Shown: positions 53,578 through 62,278, counted from the first letter of the stretch. The stretch: 64,000 nucleotides of DNA from Desulfovibrionaceae bacterium (GCA_031082225.1 JAVHLG010000010.1:18707-82706), one strand, 5' to 3'. Notes: a model not told the origin generated them from the letters alone. Numbers and translations: made by a program.

Positions 53578-54993
53578 CTAGCGCGCGTCGTCCCAGTCGT
53601 AGTACCGAAGCGCGACCTGCGTCCCGATCCACCGGAAGGGCTCGGGTGGGATGTAGGGCAGCGTATCCCCGGCATACGGCGTCTCCAGCCAGGGATGCGT
53701 TTTTCCCTGGTGCAGCGCGGCGATGACCTCCCCGAAAAGAAACGACAGGTTGACCCCCTGCCCGTTGTAGGCCAGCCCGTAAAAAATGTTGCGGTGTTTC
53801 CCCGTCACCCCGACGCCCGGCGTGCCGTCGAAGGACATGCCCAATATCCCACTCCAGACGTATTCGAACCGCATGCCCCGCAAGGCTGGATACATGCGCC
53901 AAAGCTCGGCCTGCATCATATCGGAGATGGCGGACAGGTTACCGCGATAGCACACGCCGTTGCCGAAGAAGTATTCCGCGCTGCCCCCGCCGATGACGAT
54001 GCGGTCATCCGGCGTCAGCACAACGTGGTACAAGGCGTTTCGCGAATCGAAAAACGGCAGGCGGCTGTCCCAGGCCATGTCGGCAAGCTGGCCGCCGGTC
54101 AGGGGCGGGGTGACCGCGGTCTGGACGTGCAGGGGCATGACCTGGCTTTTGAAATATCCCAGCTTGGGCGTGTAGCCGTTGGTCGCCAGCACGATGGCCT
54201 TGGCGCGCACCGTGCGCCTGCCGTCGCCCACGCGCAGGACGATGGTCTCGCCCTCCTCGATGCCCGTCACCGGGCTGTCCCCGAAGAGGCGCACCCCGGC
54301 CTCCAGGGCCGCCTTGGCCAGGGCCCTGACCAGCTTCATGGCGTGCACCGAGCCGCCATGGGGGTCGTAGACCCCGCCCGCGAACACCTCCGTCCCCAGT
54401 TCCCGGGCGGTCTCGTCCCCGTCCATCAGTTCCAGGGGAATTCCGGCCTTCACCGCCTGCTCCACGTACTCCTCGTAATAGGGCAGGTCTTCCTCGTCCA
54501 CAAAGGTGTGCACATATCCATCCAGTTGCAGATCACAGTCCCCGCCCGTGCTCTGAACCAGCCTTCGCAGCGAGGCCATGCCCGCAACCGTCAGGTCGTA
54601 GACCAGCTTGTGGGTCTCAAGGTCGCTGGCGATCTCAAAGGACTCCACGCCGGTCTGGGGCAGCACCATGCCGCCATGCCGTCCCGACGCGCCGTGCCCC
54701 ACCTGCCGCGCCTCCAGCAGGACGACGTCAAGCCCCGGGGCGGCCCTGGCCAGATGCCAGGCGCTGGAAAGGCCGGTATAGCCGCCCCCGATGACGGCCA
54801 CGTCCACGCTCAGATTCTCCTGCAAGGGCGGGCTGGCCGGGGGTTTTTCCAGGGCCCAATAGCTGTCGTTGGGATCGAAGCACGGCCTGGACTCGCCCAG
54901 GGCGTAGGGAATGCCGATGCCCGCAGCAGCCACGGCCCCTCCCGAAAGGGCCGCCAGCTTGAGAAAGCTCCGCCTGGAGTGTTTCGTCTGCAT
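53578..54993 (-). CDS. Tat-exported FAD-dependent amine oxidase (PuuB/DAO type)
   Basis: A 471-residue flavoprotein. A twin-arginine signal lies at residues 6-33 (SRRSFLKLAALSGGAVAAAG). The Rossmann motif is DVAVIGGGYTGLSSAWHLAR near residue 67, followed by LLEARQVGHGASGRHGGMVL as in gamma-glutamylputrescine and glycine/sarcosine oxidases. It should oxidise an amine or amino acid to imine outside the cytoplasm, loaded with FAD before export. The specific substrate is unknown. A Tat-exported member is unusual for this family. The S15 hydrolase gene lies 96 bp upstream on the same strand. Confidence 0.87.
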   Translation of the reverse strand: MQTKHSRRSFLKLAALSGGAVAAAGIGIPYALGESRPCFDPNDSYWALEKPPASPPLQENLSVDVAVIGGGYTGLSSAWHLARAAPGLDVVLLEARQVGHGASGRHGGMVLPQTGVESFEIASDLETHKLVYDLTVAGMASLRRLVQSTGGDCDLQLDGYVHTFVDEEDLPYYEEYVEQAVKAGIPLELMDGDETARELGTEVFAGGVYDPHGGSVHAMKLVRALAKAALEAGVRLFGDSPVTGIEEGETIVLRVGDGRRTVRAKAIVLATNGYTPKLGYFKSQVMPLHVQTAVTPPLTGGQLADMAWDSRLPFFDSRNALYHVVLTPDDRIVIGGGSAEYFFGNGVCYRGNLSAISDMMQAELWRMYPALRGMRFEYVWSGILGMSFDGTPGVGVTGKHRNIFYGLAYNGQGVNLSFLFGEVIAALHQGKTHPWLETPYAGDTLPYIPPEPFRWIGTQVALRYYDWDDAR

Positions 54994-55089
54994 CCCTGCC
55001 CCCCTCCCGCGTGTTGATCCGGCGCGATCCGCCGCGCCGCGCCTTGCGGGGCCTCCCCCCGCGCGCCCCTCTCCCCTGCCTGTGGCACG

Positions 55090-57135
55090 TCACTGCAGAT
55101 TTCTCGGAATCTTCCGCTGCCAGCGTTTTTCCCGAACCAGCCTGCCGTTTTCGGTCAGACGGCGGGAGACGGCCAGGGTGAACTCCCTGTCATCGGACGT
55201 CACGTCGTAGCCGCACATCAGGCGGATGCTGCGTCCCGGCAGGGTGATGGCGTAGTCCGCTGCGGCCTTGTAGGAGGCCGCCGCCGGTCGTGCGTCGCTG
55301 ACCGAATACACGTTGGTCTCGTGGCGGCGCACCGCGACGTCGCCGATGGTGAAGCTCTCGTCGTCGCCGGTGGAATAGGTGGCCACGCCGGTCTCCTGAT
55401 CGTACTGCGACACGGCCCTGGACTCCTTGGCGTCGCGCGCCCGCACGAGTGCGGACTCCTCCTCGGGTTCCGGGGCGGGCAGGTCGCAACGTCCGGTCAG
55501 GGAATTCTTGGTCACCACCGGCAGATCAAGCCAGGTGTCCGGACCGGTCGTGAGGGTGATGCCCCCCGGGGATGGCGACGGCCAGGCCATGGGAAACTGC
55601 GCATTGCCCACGGCCAGGCGGATCCTGTGGCCGGGACTGAAGCGCCAGGTGGTGAAATGGATCTCTGCGGCCAGGGTGGCCGTCTCTCCCGGGGGCAGGG
55701 CCTTGCGCTCCAGTCGGGAGACGCGGTCGGCGGGATTGATGAGCGCGCCGCTGACCAGGGACACCGAACCATCCGGCCCCACGTCTTCGAGCCGGACGGT
55801 CACATGGGTCAGGGGGGCATGGGCGGCCAGCCGCAGGCTGACCCGGGGCAGGCCCATGATCTCAACGGGTTCGGCCAGGACGGGGGAGTCGAAAACCAGG
55901 CTGTTTTCATCGTCGTCGGCCATGTCGTCCGAGACCTCTCCCCACCAGCCGTGCACGCCCATGCCGGCCCCCGGCCAATAGGCCAGTTCGTACTCCGTCG
56001 CGGCTAACGGCCCTGCAGCCAGCTCCGAATCCGCGCCGGGATGATAACGCCTGGCCTTGACGCCGCTGACCGGCCAGTCGCCGCAGCGCCATTGGCCAGG
56101 CGTCGCCCCCCCGGAGGCCGGGGCATGCCCGTGACGCACAAACACCATGAAGCGGGGTTCGTCCATGATCCCGTTGTCCTCGCCCCGCAGCCAATGGTTG
56201 AACCAACGCACGGCCTTGTGACGCCATTCGTAGTTCGGCCCGGGCGAGCCGGTGTTGGGCCAGTCGTGGGTCCAGGGGCCGATCTCGGCCTTGACCGCAG
56301 CATGTTGCGCATCGAGCAGCCGGATCACGGTGTCCCGGTATCCGTCCAGCAGTCCGCCGATGATGTACACAGGCAGCGCGACCGGCGGTTTGAAGCGCGC
56401 CGACTCGTTGCGCCAGAAGGAGCCGTCGGCCTGATGCTCCTTCCAGATGAAATGCCACGGCTCCCGGTCGAACCGGTTGTTGAAATAGTCCGGGGTGAGG
56501 GCGTAGCCGTCCGGGGCGGGCAGGGCGTTGAAGGTGTCCATCATGGCCTCCCAGACGTCCATGTGGAACACCCCGTCAATGAAGTGGACGTCCTGATAAA
56601 AGAGGTCGTCCGAGCCGTGGGCGATGAGAATGGCCTTGAGGGCCGGGGGCTTGCGGGCCGCGATCATAAGCGAGTTGAACGCGCCCCAGGACAGGCCGTA
56701 CATGCCGACGTTGCCGCTTGACCAGTCTTTTTCGGCCAAAAGCCCGATCACGGCCGCCCCGTCCGAGAGCTCCGCCTCGGAATAGTCCCTGTCCGGGAGC
56801 ATCCCGCCGCTGGCCCCTGTGCCGCGCACGTCCACCCGGGCCACCACAAAGCCGCGGCGCGCGAAATACGCCCCGATGGGATAGTCCCAGACGAACATCA
56901 TGTCGTCTTTGCGATAGGGGTTCATCTCCATAAGAACCGGAAACCGCTCGCCAGGGGTTTTGGGCTTGGGCATGAAATAGGTCACGGCCAGTTCCACGCC
57001 ATCGGGCATGGCGAGACGCTCCCTGGCGAGGGTGAAGTCATACCCGGGCGGGGCGGCTTCCGCCCCGGTCGCCGGGACGAGACAGAGGGAGCACAGGGAA
57101 AAACTGACGGCCAGCATGGCGAAAAATGCGGACAT
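55090..57135 (-). CDS. exported CocE/NonD (S15 X-Pro dipeptidyl-peptidase-like) hydrolase
   Basis: A 681-residue exported alpha/beta hydrolase. The signal peptide is residues 1-~28 (MSAFFAMLAVSFSLCSLCLV). The catalytic serine is in VGMYGLSWGAFNSL near residue 148, the Asp in IGGLLDGYRDT near 264 and the His in IGPWTHDWPN near 289. The C-terminal jelly-roll of the S15/CocE family follows (LRLAAHAPLTHVTVRL, HRIRLAVGNAQFPMAW), plus an extra C-terminal beta region. Members cleave X-Pro dipeptides or esters. AGGAGA lies 7 bp before the ATG at 57135. It probably forms an operon with the downstream amine oxidase. Confidence 0.88.
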   Translation of the reverse strand: MSAFFAMLAVSFSLCSLCLVPATGAEAAPPGYDFTLARERLAMPDGVELAVTYFMPKPKTPGERFPVLMEMNPYRKDDMMFVWDYPIGAYFARRGFVVARVDVRGTGASGGMLPDRDYSEAELSDGAAVIGLLAEKDWSSGNVGMYGLSWGAFNSLMIAARKPPALKAILIAHGSDDLFYQDVHFIDGVFHMDVWEAMMDTFNALPAPDGYALTPDYFNNRFDREPWHFIWKEHQADGSFWRNESARFKPPVALPVYIIGGLLDGYRDTVIRLLDAQHAAVKAEIGPWTHDWPNTGSPGPNYEWRHKAVRWFNHWLRGEDNGIMDEPRFMVFVRHGHAPASGGATPGQWRCGDWPVSGVKARRYHPGADSELAAGPLAATEYELAYWPGAGMGVHGWWGEVSDDMADDDENSLVFDSPVLAEPVEIMGLPRVSLRLAAHAPLTHVTVRLEDVGPDGSVSLVSGALINPADRVSRLERKALPPGETATLAAEIHFTTWRFSPGHRIRLAVGNAQFPMAWPSPSPGGITLTTGPDTWLDLPVVTKNSLTGRCDLPAPEPEEESALVRARDAKESRAVSQYDQETGVATYSTGDDESFTIGDVAVRRHETNVYSVSDARPAAASYKAAADYAITLPGRSIRLMCGYDVTSDDREFTLAVSRRLTENGRLVREKRWQRKIPRNLQ

Positions 57136-57243
57136 GGCTGAGTCTCCTGCAGGAAGGTCCGGCTGGACGGTCTGCGCTCCTGCGCCTGTCAAACCCCCGA
57201 AAACCGCCGTGGCGAAGGCGCGGCGGCGGGGTTGCGCCGCCGC

Positions 57244-58467
57244 TCAATTCATGACGGCCGTCATGTCGATGTGAAAAAGGCGCGGGTCCACCGCCTCCGC
57301 AATGGAAAGCGGCGGTCCCGCCGACGTTTTGTCGCACAGGGACAGATCCACAAGCTCGACCGGTATGGGCCGCATGGCGTCGTCGAAGGCGGTCTTGACC
57401 GTGGGAGCAAGCGGGGCCTGGGCGTTGGAGGACCACACCAGCCCGTGGCGGCGGTCGCTGAGGCGCACGAAGCTGCCCACGGGATAGACGCCCAGGCATT
57501 TGATGAAACGCTCCACCATGGTCGGGTGGAAATCCTTCTCGCGCATGCCGTACATGACCCCCAGGGCCTGGGAGGCGGGCATGCCCTTTTTGTAGACCCG
57601 CTCGCTGGTCAGGGCGTCGTAGACGTCGGCCAGACTGACGATCCGGGCGAACATGGAGATATCCTCGCCCCCTATGCCGCGCGGATAGCCGCTGCCGTCG
57701 TACTTCTCGTGGTGTTCGACGATGGCCGGGAGCACCTGGAATTTGAGCGCCTCCTTGTCCTTCAGGAGAGAATAGCTCTCCAGGGGATGGCGCTTGATCA
57801 CCTGGAATTCGCGCTCGTCGAGGCGGCCTGGCTTGTTGAGCACCTCGCGGGGGATGTTGGCCTTGCCGATGTCGTGAAACAGCGCCGCCAGCCCCAGGGG
57901 ACGCAGCTCGGCCTCGGCAAGACCCAAAAACTGCCCGAAGGCCGTGGCCAAAACCGTCACGTTGATGCTGTGGGTGTAGGTGTATTCGTCGTAGACCCGC
58001 AGCTTGCACAGGCCCGTCAGGGCGTCGCGGTTGCGGGCGACGCTGGTGATGACGTCATCGACAAAGGCCTGGGAGCGCGTGACATCGACTTGTTTTTCCA
58101 GATATGCCTTGTGGATGAAGTCCCTGGCGAAGGCCAGGGAGTCCTCGTAGACCTTCTTCGCGGCGGGAAGCTCCTGCTCCATGGGCACGGGTTTTCCCGA
58201 GGCGGCGGATGGCCGCGCGTGTGCCGTGAACGCCTCCGTAAAAAGCGTTCCCCCGGACAGACGCCGGGCCGCGTCGTCGTCGAGGCCGCTTTTTTGGGTG
58301 TCGATGAAGGCCTCGGCATAGCCCTCCTTCCTCAGGGCCTGGAGGATTTTTTCGCTGTCAATGCGCCCCTGGCGGGAATAGAGGTAGGGGTGCTCCATCC
58401 AGGACAGGCCGGTATCAACGACGTACATGCCGACCGCAAGCGCGTTTACGCCGATCTTGACGACCAT
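57244..58467 (-). CDS. HD-GYP c-di-GMP phosphodiesterase
   Basis: A 407-residue cytoplasmic protein. The N-terminal DUF3391 domain (KIGVNALAVGMYVVDTGLSW) precedes an HD-GYP domain: HD near residue 196 (AALFHDIGKANIPREVLNK), the GYP segment near 258 (EHHEKYDGSGYPRG) and later RIVSLADVYDALTSERVYKK. It should degrade c-di-GMP and so oppose the GGDEF protein at 14.8-15.8 kb. Gap to the S15 gene is 108 bp; they may be co-transcribed. Confidence 0.92.
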   Translation of the reverse strand: MVVKIGVNALAVGMYVVDTGLSWMEHPYLYSRQGRIDSEKILQALRKEGYAEAFIDTQKSGLDDDAARRLSGGTLFTEAFTAHARPSAASGKPVPMEQELPAAKKVYEDSLAFARDFIHKAYLEKQVDVTRSQAFVDDVITSVARNRDALTGLCKLRVYDEYTYTHSINVTVLATAFGQFLGLAEAELRPLGLAALFHDIGKANIPREVLNKPGRLDEREFQVIKRHPLESYSLLKDKEALKFQVLPAIVEHHEKYDGSGYPRGIGGEDISMFARIVSLADVYDALTSERVYKKGMPASQALGVMYGMREKDFHPTMVERFIKCLGVYPVGSFVRLSDRRHGLVWSSNAQAPLAPTVKTAFDDAMRPIPVELVDLSLCDKTSAGPPLSIAEAVDPRLFHIDMTAVMN

Positions 58468-58691
58468 TCATGCCCCCTGTTTCTCTTTGAGATGAGAGCC
58501 ATACTGCATATACCGGCCTTGCCCGAATCCTTCAAATACTTTTTTATCATATCGATTCCAGATGGAATTTTATCCCTAATAAATAATCATCGCCCGGACC
58601 GCCGGGAAGGGAGCATGGGGGAAATCCAAAACAGCGCTGTTGTATTTCCAAAATTGTAATCCGCCCGGGTGGCGACGGCGGCGCGAAAGGG

Positions 58692-58831
58692 GGATGGTGC
58701 GGGCGTCGCCAGACTCGCTGGATGGTGCAGGCGGCGTCGGTCTCGGGGAATGGTGCAGGTGCTGTCGGGCAAGCGGGATGGTGCAGGTGATGTCAGACCC
58801 TCTGGATGGTGCAGACGCAGCGGGATGCCGG
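58692..58831. repeat. tandem array, 28-bp period, five units
   Basis: Units start at 58692, 58720, 58748, 58776 and 58804, exactly 28 bp apart. Each opens with GGATGGTGC (GAATGGTGC in the third) and usually AGG; the remaining ~16 bp vary. A decayed copy (GGGTGGCGACGGCG) precedes the array. A 28-bp period cannot keep a reading frame, so this is a non-coding minisatellite or a protein-binding array. Confidence 0.85.
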
Positions 58832-58942
58832 GAGGACGAAGGCCGGACCGGGAACAAGGAACCGGCGGGGGCATCGGCCGTGCTATGCTGGGCCGAGTTA
58901 CGGTGGGGAGACCCGAAAGCTGCCAGGGGACGCATCATCGCC

Positions 58943-59058
58943 GGGCGGAGCTGCGTGCCTGGGGCGGCAAGGGGCGGCGCTGTGCGACAAGACTGTTGCG
59001 GGGCGGCGCTGTACGCCATGGTCGTCGCCGGGCGGCGACTGGTGCGAGGGGGGCGGGT
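58943..59058. repeat. tandem array, 29-bp period, four units
   Basis: Units start at 58943, 58972, 59001 and 59030, exactly 29 bp apart, each opening GGGCGG(A/C)G(C/A) and partly continuing CTG; the rest varies. It begins 112 bp after the 28-bp array and has a different core. Non-coding. Confidence 0.75.
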
Positions 59059-59193
59059 CTGTACGGCAGGGACGGCCGTTACGGCGCAACCGCACCACCC
59101 GCCATGGCGGCGGTCCCTTCCTGAGCAACGGCGACGGGCCTGGGAAAAAGCCGCCTCACGGACCACGGCCACGCCACCCATCCGACCGCCGCA

Positions 59194-59637
59194 TCAGTCG
59201 ATATGGGTGATACGCCAGCCGCTGTCCTTCTTCGTCAGCGTAATCCTGATCTCTCTGGTAAAAACATCCCCGGCCTTGAACGAACTGCCATAAATGGTCA
59301 TCACGCCGACAACCGCCGCCGTATTCCCGATAAGAAATCCCAACTGCGTTCCCAGGTCTGCATTTTGAAGCTGCTCCTGCATGCCTGGTTTCGGGAAATA
59401 TGTCTCGAGTTTAAAAAAATCCTCGACTCCTATCTTCATCTTCTCTGCAACGGTTGCCTCGGCCACATACGTGATGTCGTCAACCTTCGTTGCGTCATTG
59501 ATGCGAACGCCAAGTATTTCATACAGCCCATTATCCTTAAACATCGAATAATACATGCTTTCTATCTTCGGATAGCTCGGCGTGGAAGAACAGGACACGG
59601 CGAACAGCAAAACCAGACATCCCAGAACAACACGCAT
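59194..59637 (-). CDS. lipoprotein, unknown
   Basis: A 147-residue protein with a lipoprotein signal (MRVVLGCLVLLFAVSC, lipobox FAVSC). The mature part reads VRINDATKVDDITYVAEATV, then a helical middle and a C-terminal strand pattern (FTREIRITLTKKDSGWRITH) like small beta-rich periplasmic domains. I do not recognise the family. GGGAGGTGG precedes the ATG at 59637. Its base composition is visibly more AT-rich than its neighbours, which hints at recent acquisition. Confidence 0.72.
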   Translation of the reverse strand: MRVVLGCLVLLFAVSCSSTPSYPKIESMYYSMFKDNGLYEILGVRINDATKVDDITYVAEATVAEKMKIGVEDFFKLETYFPKPGMQEQLQNADLGTQLGFLIGNTAAVVGVMTIYGSSFKAGDVFTREIRITLTKKDSGWRITHID

Positions 59638-59756
59638 TTTCCACCTCCCGGGCACAGCGTCGTCTGTCGGGCATATCACCCGGAAAAACCGCCATCCTCC
59701 CCGGCCGGTCCGCCCGTCGCCGCGACACACCGCATGGGACCGCACCCGCCCAATCC

Positions 59757-60284
59757 TCACGGACACTCCTCGTCCGGCGGCCCCTCCATATCCATCATCT
59801 TCACGTAGCAGCGCAACTGGATGGCCCGCCTGCGGGTCAGGTCCATGATCTGCGCCCCCTCCACCAGCGGCCAGATGGTGCCGTCCTGGGTGGAGAAACG
59901 CTCCCGCAAAAACTTCACCTCCGCGTCCCGAAAGCCGATCCAGGCCCGCTCCGAGGCCTTGAGCGCCTCCCTGGCCCCGGGCTCAAGGGTCTGCATAAGC
60001 GCCGCATAGGCCGCATTGAGCTCCTTGTCCCACTGCTGCATGGCCGTGGTGAGGCACTGGCCGAGTTCAAGGGTCGTCTGGCCCGTCTGGCGGCACGCCT
60101 CGAGGGCGTCGTCGATGGGATTTCCGGCCAGGAGCGCCCTGTGGGACATGAGAACAAGCAGGGCCGTGAAGACGAAGGCCGCGGCCAGGCGCGGCCAGGC
60201 GCAGCGTGGCGGGGAACCTGCCCCGATTTGCTTTGGCCTGGGCGTAAAAAAAGCGCTGTGACGAAACAGCAGGCATGGCGGCAT
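59757..60284 (-). CDS. LprI/DUF1311-domain protein
   Basis: A 175-residue protein. A hydrophobic N-terminal segment (RLAAAFVFTALLVLMSHRAL, residues ~32-51) anchors or exports it. The C-terminal half is an LprI-type domain: CLTTAMQQWDKELNAAYAAL, the conserved SERAWIGFRDAEVKFL, and two cysteines near the ends. In mycobacteria LprI inhibits lysozyme; in most bacteria the domain is of unknown role. GGAGGAGGG precedes the ATG at 60284. Confidence 0.78.
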   Translation of the reverse strand: MPPCLLFRHSAFFTPRPKQIGAGSPPRCAWPRLAAAFVFTALLVLMSHRALLAGNPIDDALEACRQTGQTTLELGQCLTTAMQQWDKELNAAYAALMQTLEPGAREALKASERAWIGFRDAEVKFLRERFSTQDGTIWPLVEGAQIMDLTRRRAIQLRCYVKMMDMEGPPDEECP

Positions 60285-60406
60285 GGATTTTCCCTCCTCC
60301 GGCTGGCGAAACGGCCTGGCCGGGCCCACACGGGCGTGGCTGACCGGCCGTCGCCGTGCAGTCGTGCCGATCCGGCCTGGGCACTCCCAAACGGGAGCGC
60401 CGCATC

Positions 60407-61087
60407 CTATTCCTTGACCACGAACACCGGCGTCTCGTGGGAAAAGGGCAGCTTGCAAAGCCTCACCCCGCGTCCGGCGAAAAAGGCCTCCACCGCCGCC
60501 GTGCCGCCGCACTCCGTGCCGTAGTCGTCCAGCACCACGATCCCGCCCGGAACCACCCGGTCGTACAAAAGCTCAAGCCCAAGGGCCGCAGGCTCGCGCA
60601 CGTCGGTGTCGATGTGCAAAAGCGCCACCCGCGCCGCCGGATGCGCCGCCGCCCAGACCGGCAGGGTCTGCCGGATGTCCCCGGCCACCAACTCCACGTT
60701 GCCGAGGCCCTTGTGCGCCAACACCCCGCGCAAGGCCTCCACGGTGATGCCCTGCCCGGCCCCATGCTCCCAACCGGCCACAAAGGCCTTGTCGGCGGCG
60801 GCATGGGGATCCGCCGCGTCCGGCGCGGGAAAGGCCCCGAAGGCGTCAAAGCCGATGATCTTTCGCGACCGGGGCGACTCCAGAAGCTCGCGAAACGTGG
60901 CGAAACGCACCAGCGAACACCCCTTGAACACCCCAAGCTCCACCACATGCCCGGGCAGGCCGGTGATCTTCCGGTACAACTCGAAATGGGCCGCGATCTT
61001 GCCCAGGCGCGTGACGTCCGAGGTCAGATGGAAGGCGTTTTCGTAGTCCCAGGCCTTTGCCGTGTCGAAGCCCAAAAATATGCTCAT
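60407..61087 (-). CDS. TylF/MycF-type class I O-methyltransferase
   Basis: A 226-residue SAM-dependent methyltransferase. SAM site: GHVVELGVFKGCSLVRFA near residue 48. Metal-binding acidic residues lie in LLHIDTDVREPAALGLELLY and VPGGIVVLDDYG. These match TylF/macrocin O-methyltransferase relatives, which methylate sugar hydroxyls. Its ATG overlaps the stop of the DUF3124 gene by 4 bp, so the two are coupled. No sugar or antibiotic genes are nearby, so the substrate is open. Confidence 0.85.
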   Translation of the reverse strand: MSIFLGFDTAKAWDYENAFHLTSDVTRLGKIAAHFELYRKITGLPGHVVELGVFKGCSLVRFATFRELLESPRSRKIIGFDAFGAFPAPDAADPHAAADKAFVAGWEHGAGQGITVEALRGVLAHKGLGNVELVAGDIRQTLPVWAAAHPAARVALLHIDTDVREPAALGLELLYDRVVPGGIVVLDDYGTECGGTAAVEAFFAGRGVRLCKLPFSHETPVFVVKE

Positions 61088-61575
61088 TCCTCGATCACCC
61101 GCCCGGCGCAGACAAAGGAGATCCCCTGGTTGGAACTGGCCCCGATCATCACCGACTCGACCACGGGCGCGTTGACGGCCTCGGCCGCCTCCCAGCGCAG
61201 GATGCAGTTGGCCCCGGAACCGCCCGCCTCGTCGCGCTCGTCCACGATGAATTCCCGGGTGCCAAGCGGCGGCAGGGAGACCGGCTTGTCCAGGAAATGC
61301 CGCACCAGCCTGCCCTCGGTGTCGTAGTAGTCCGCCGCCAGCACGGTCATGGGTCTTCTCAGGTCGGTATTGCGCACGCTCACGGTCACCGTCAGGTTGA
61401 ACGGCCGGGCCTTGATGCCGTGGTAGATGTGCGAATAGACCGGCACGTAGATGGTCTGCCCCTTGGACAAAAACGCCCCGCCCGGCCCGCCCGCAACGGC
61501 CCCCCCGGCCATGGCGGCCAAGGCGGCGAACAGCGCCGCCGCACACAACACCCGTCCCATCCATTCGCGCGACAT
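61084..61575 (-). CDS. exported DUF3124 protein
   Basis: A 163-residue protein. The signal peptide is residues 1-~29 (VLCAAALFAALAAMAGGAVA). The mature domain matches DUF3124: GQTIYVPVYSHIYHGIKARP, FNLTVTVSVRNTDLRRPMTV, AADYYDTEGRLVRHFLDKPV and a C-terminal CILRWEAAEAVNAPVVESVM. Likely a periplasmic beta-sandwich of unknown role. GGGAGGGAGC precedes the ATG at 61575. First gene of a two-gene unit with the TylF-type methyltransferase. Confidence 0.85.
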   Translation of the reverse strand: MSREWMGRVLCAAALFAALAAMAGGAVAGGPGGAFLSKGQTIYVPVYSHIYHGIKARPFNLTVTVSVRNTDLRRPMTVLAADYYDTEGRLVRHFLDKPVSLPPLGTREFIVDERDEAGGSGANCILRWEAAEAVNAPVVESVMIGASSNQGISFVCAGRVIEE

Positions 61576-61720
61576 GGCTCCCTCCCGGTTCAAGCGACTC
61601 TCATCCCTGTCTATCCTTCCCCTCCCTGCCGCGTCAAACCTTCGGGTTGTTCTTTCCATCGGACTGGTCTATGAAGAGCATAGTCGTCAAAATCCCCCAC
61701 CGTCGTCCCTGGAGGCCCCC

Positions 61721-62197
61721 ATGCCCCATGCCAGACGCCCCGAACCGCCGACCCAGCGTATCCGGCCCGCCGTCCGCCGCCTGCTTGCGGCCCTTTGCCT
61801 CGTCGTCATGGCCACGCTCCCGGCCATGGCCCAGACGCTTGCGCCCGACACCATCTCCGGCCTCTACGTCCATTCCTCCGACCCCCGGGCCACCATCAAG
61901 CTCCTGCTGGCCCCCTCGGAAAAGGCCGGGCAGCCCGTGGACCGGGTCTGGGGCGTCATGTCCTTCAAAGATCCCAAGGCCAAGGCCGACTCGTGCATGT
62001 TCGAATTCCAGTCCACGGTCAAAAGCGACGTCATCACCTGCCGCGACGCCATGAACCCGGGCTGCGAGATCCGTCTGCGCCTGGAGGGCCGCACCGTCAT
62101 CCTGGACACCGCGCCCACCTGCTTTCACGTCTACTGCAAGGGCCAGGGAATGATCATCGAGGGCGTCTACACGCGCACCGGCAAGGGCGGCAAATAA
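61721..62197 (+). CDS. exported protein, unknown
   Basis: A 158-residue protein. A basic n-region and hydrophobic core (RRLLAALCLVVMATLPAMAQ) form a signal peptide cleaved near residue 38. The mature ~120 residues contain four cysteines (SCMFEF, ITCRD, NPGCEI, APTCFHVYC has two more) and end VYTRTGKGGK, which suggests a disulfide-bonded beta domain. TGGAGG precedes the ATG. Not recognised. Confidence 0.7.
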   Translation: MPHARRPEPPTQRIRPAVRRLLAALCLVVMATLPAMAQTLAPDTISGLYVHSSDPRATIKLLLAPSEKAGQPVDRVWGVMSFKDPKAKADSCMFEFQSTVKSDVITCRDAMNPGCEIRLRLEGRTVILDTAPTCFHVYCKGQGMIIEGVYTRTGKGGK

Positions 62198-62249
62198 TCC
62201 TGCCGTCCCATTCTAATACTCACCGCCTCGGCGGGACGTGTTTTTTCGC

Positions 62250-62278
62250 TTGCAGCGGAGAATGATTCTCCGTAAAGA
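62250..62278 (+). promoter_or_regulatory. katA promoter with Fur/PerR-like palindrome
   Basis: CGGAGAAT-G-ATTCTCCG (62256-62272) is a perfect 8-1-8 palindrome in the 7-1-7 geometry of Fur/PerR boxes. TTGCAG (62250-62255) and TAAAGA (62273-62278) flank it, so the operator would exactly fill a 17-bp promoter spacer. The katA ATG is 88 bp downstream. Peroxide control by a PerR-type repressor is the natural inference. Confidence 0.6.

Larger units (their letters stand above)
58468..59193. other. 726-bp non-coding region dominated by tandem repeats
   Basis: No credible gene is seen: long frames exist on both strands, but their proteins are low-complexity shadows of the repeats. The left part (58468-58660) is AT-richer and likely holds the HD-GYP promoter. 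The rest contains two arrays, listed separately. Confidence 0.6.

Noticed and set aside
58692..59058. A CRISPR array
   Set aside because: The conserved core is only about 9-12 bp, there is no 24-37-bp exact repeat separated by unique spacers, and no cas gene occurs in the window.
58640..59293. Overlapping open frames in the tandem-repeat region
   Set aside because: The 28- and 29-bp units cannot preserve a reading frame, the proteins are low-complexity, and no ribosome site or homology supports any of them.
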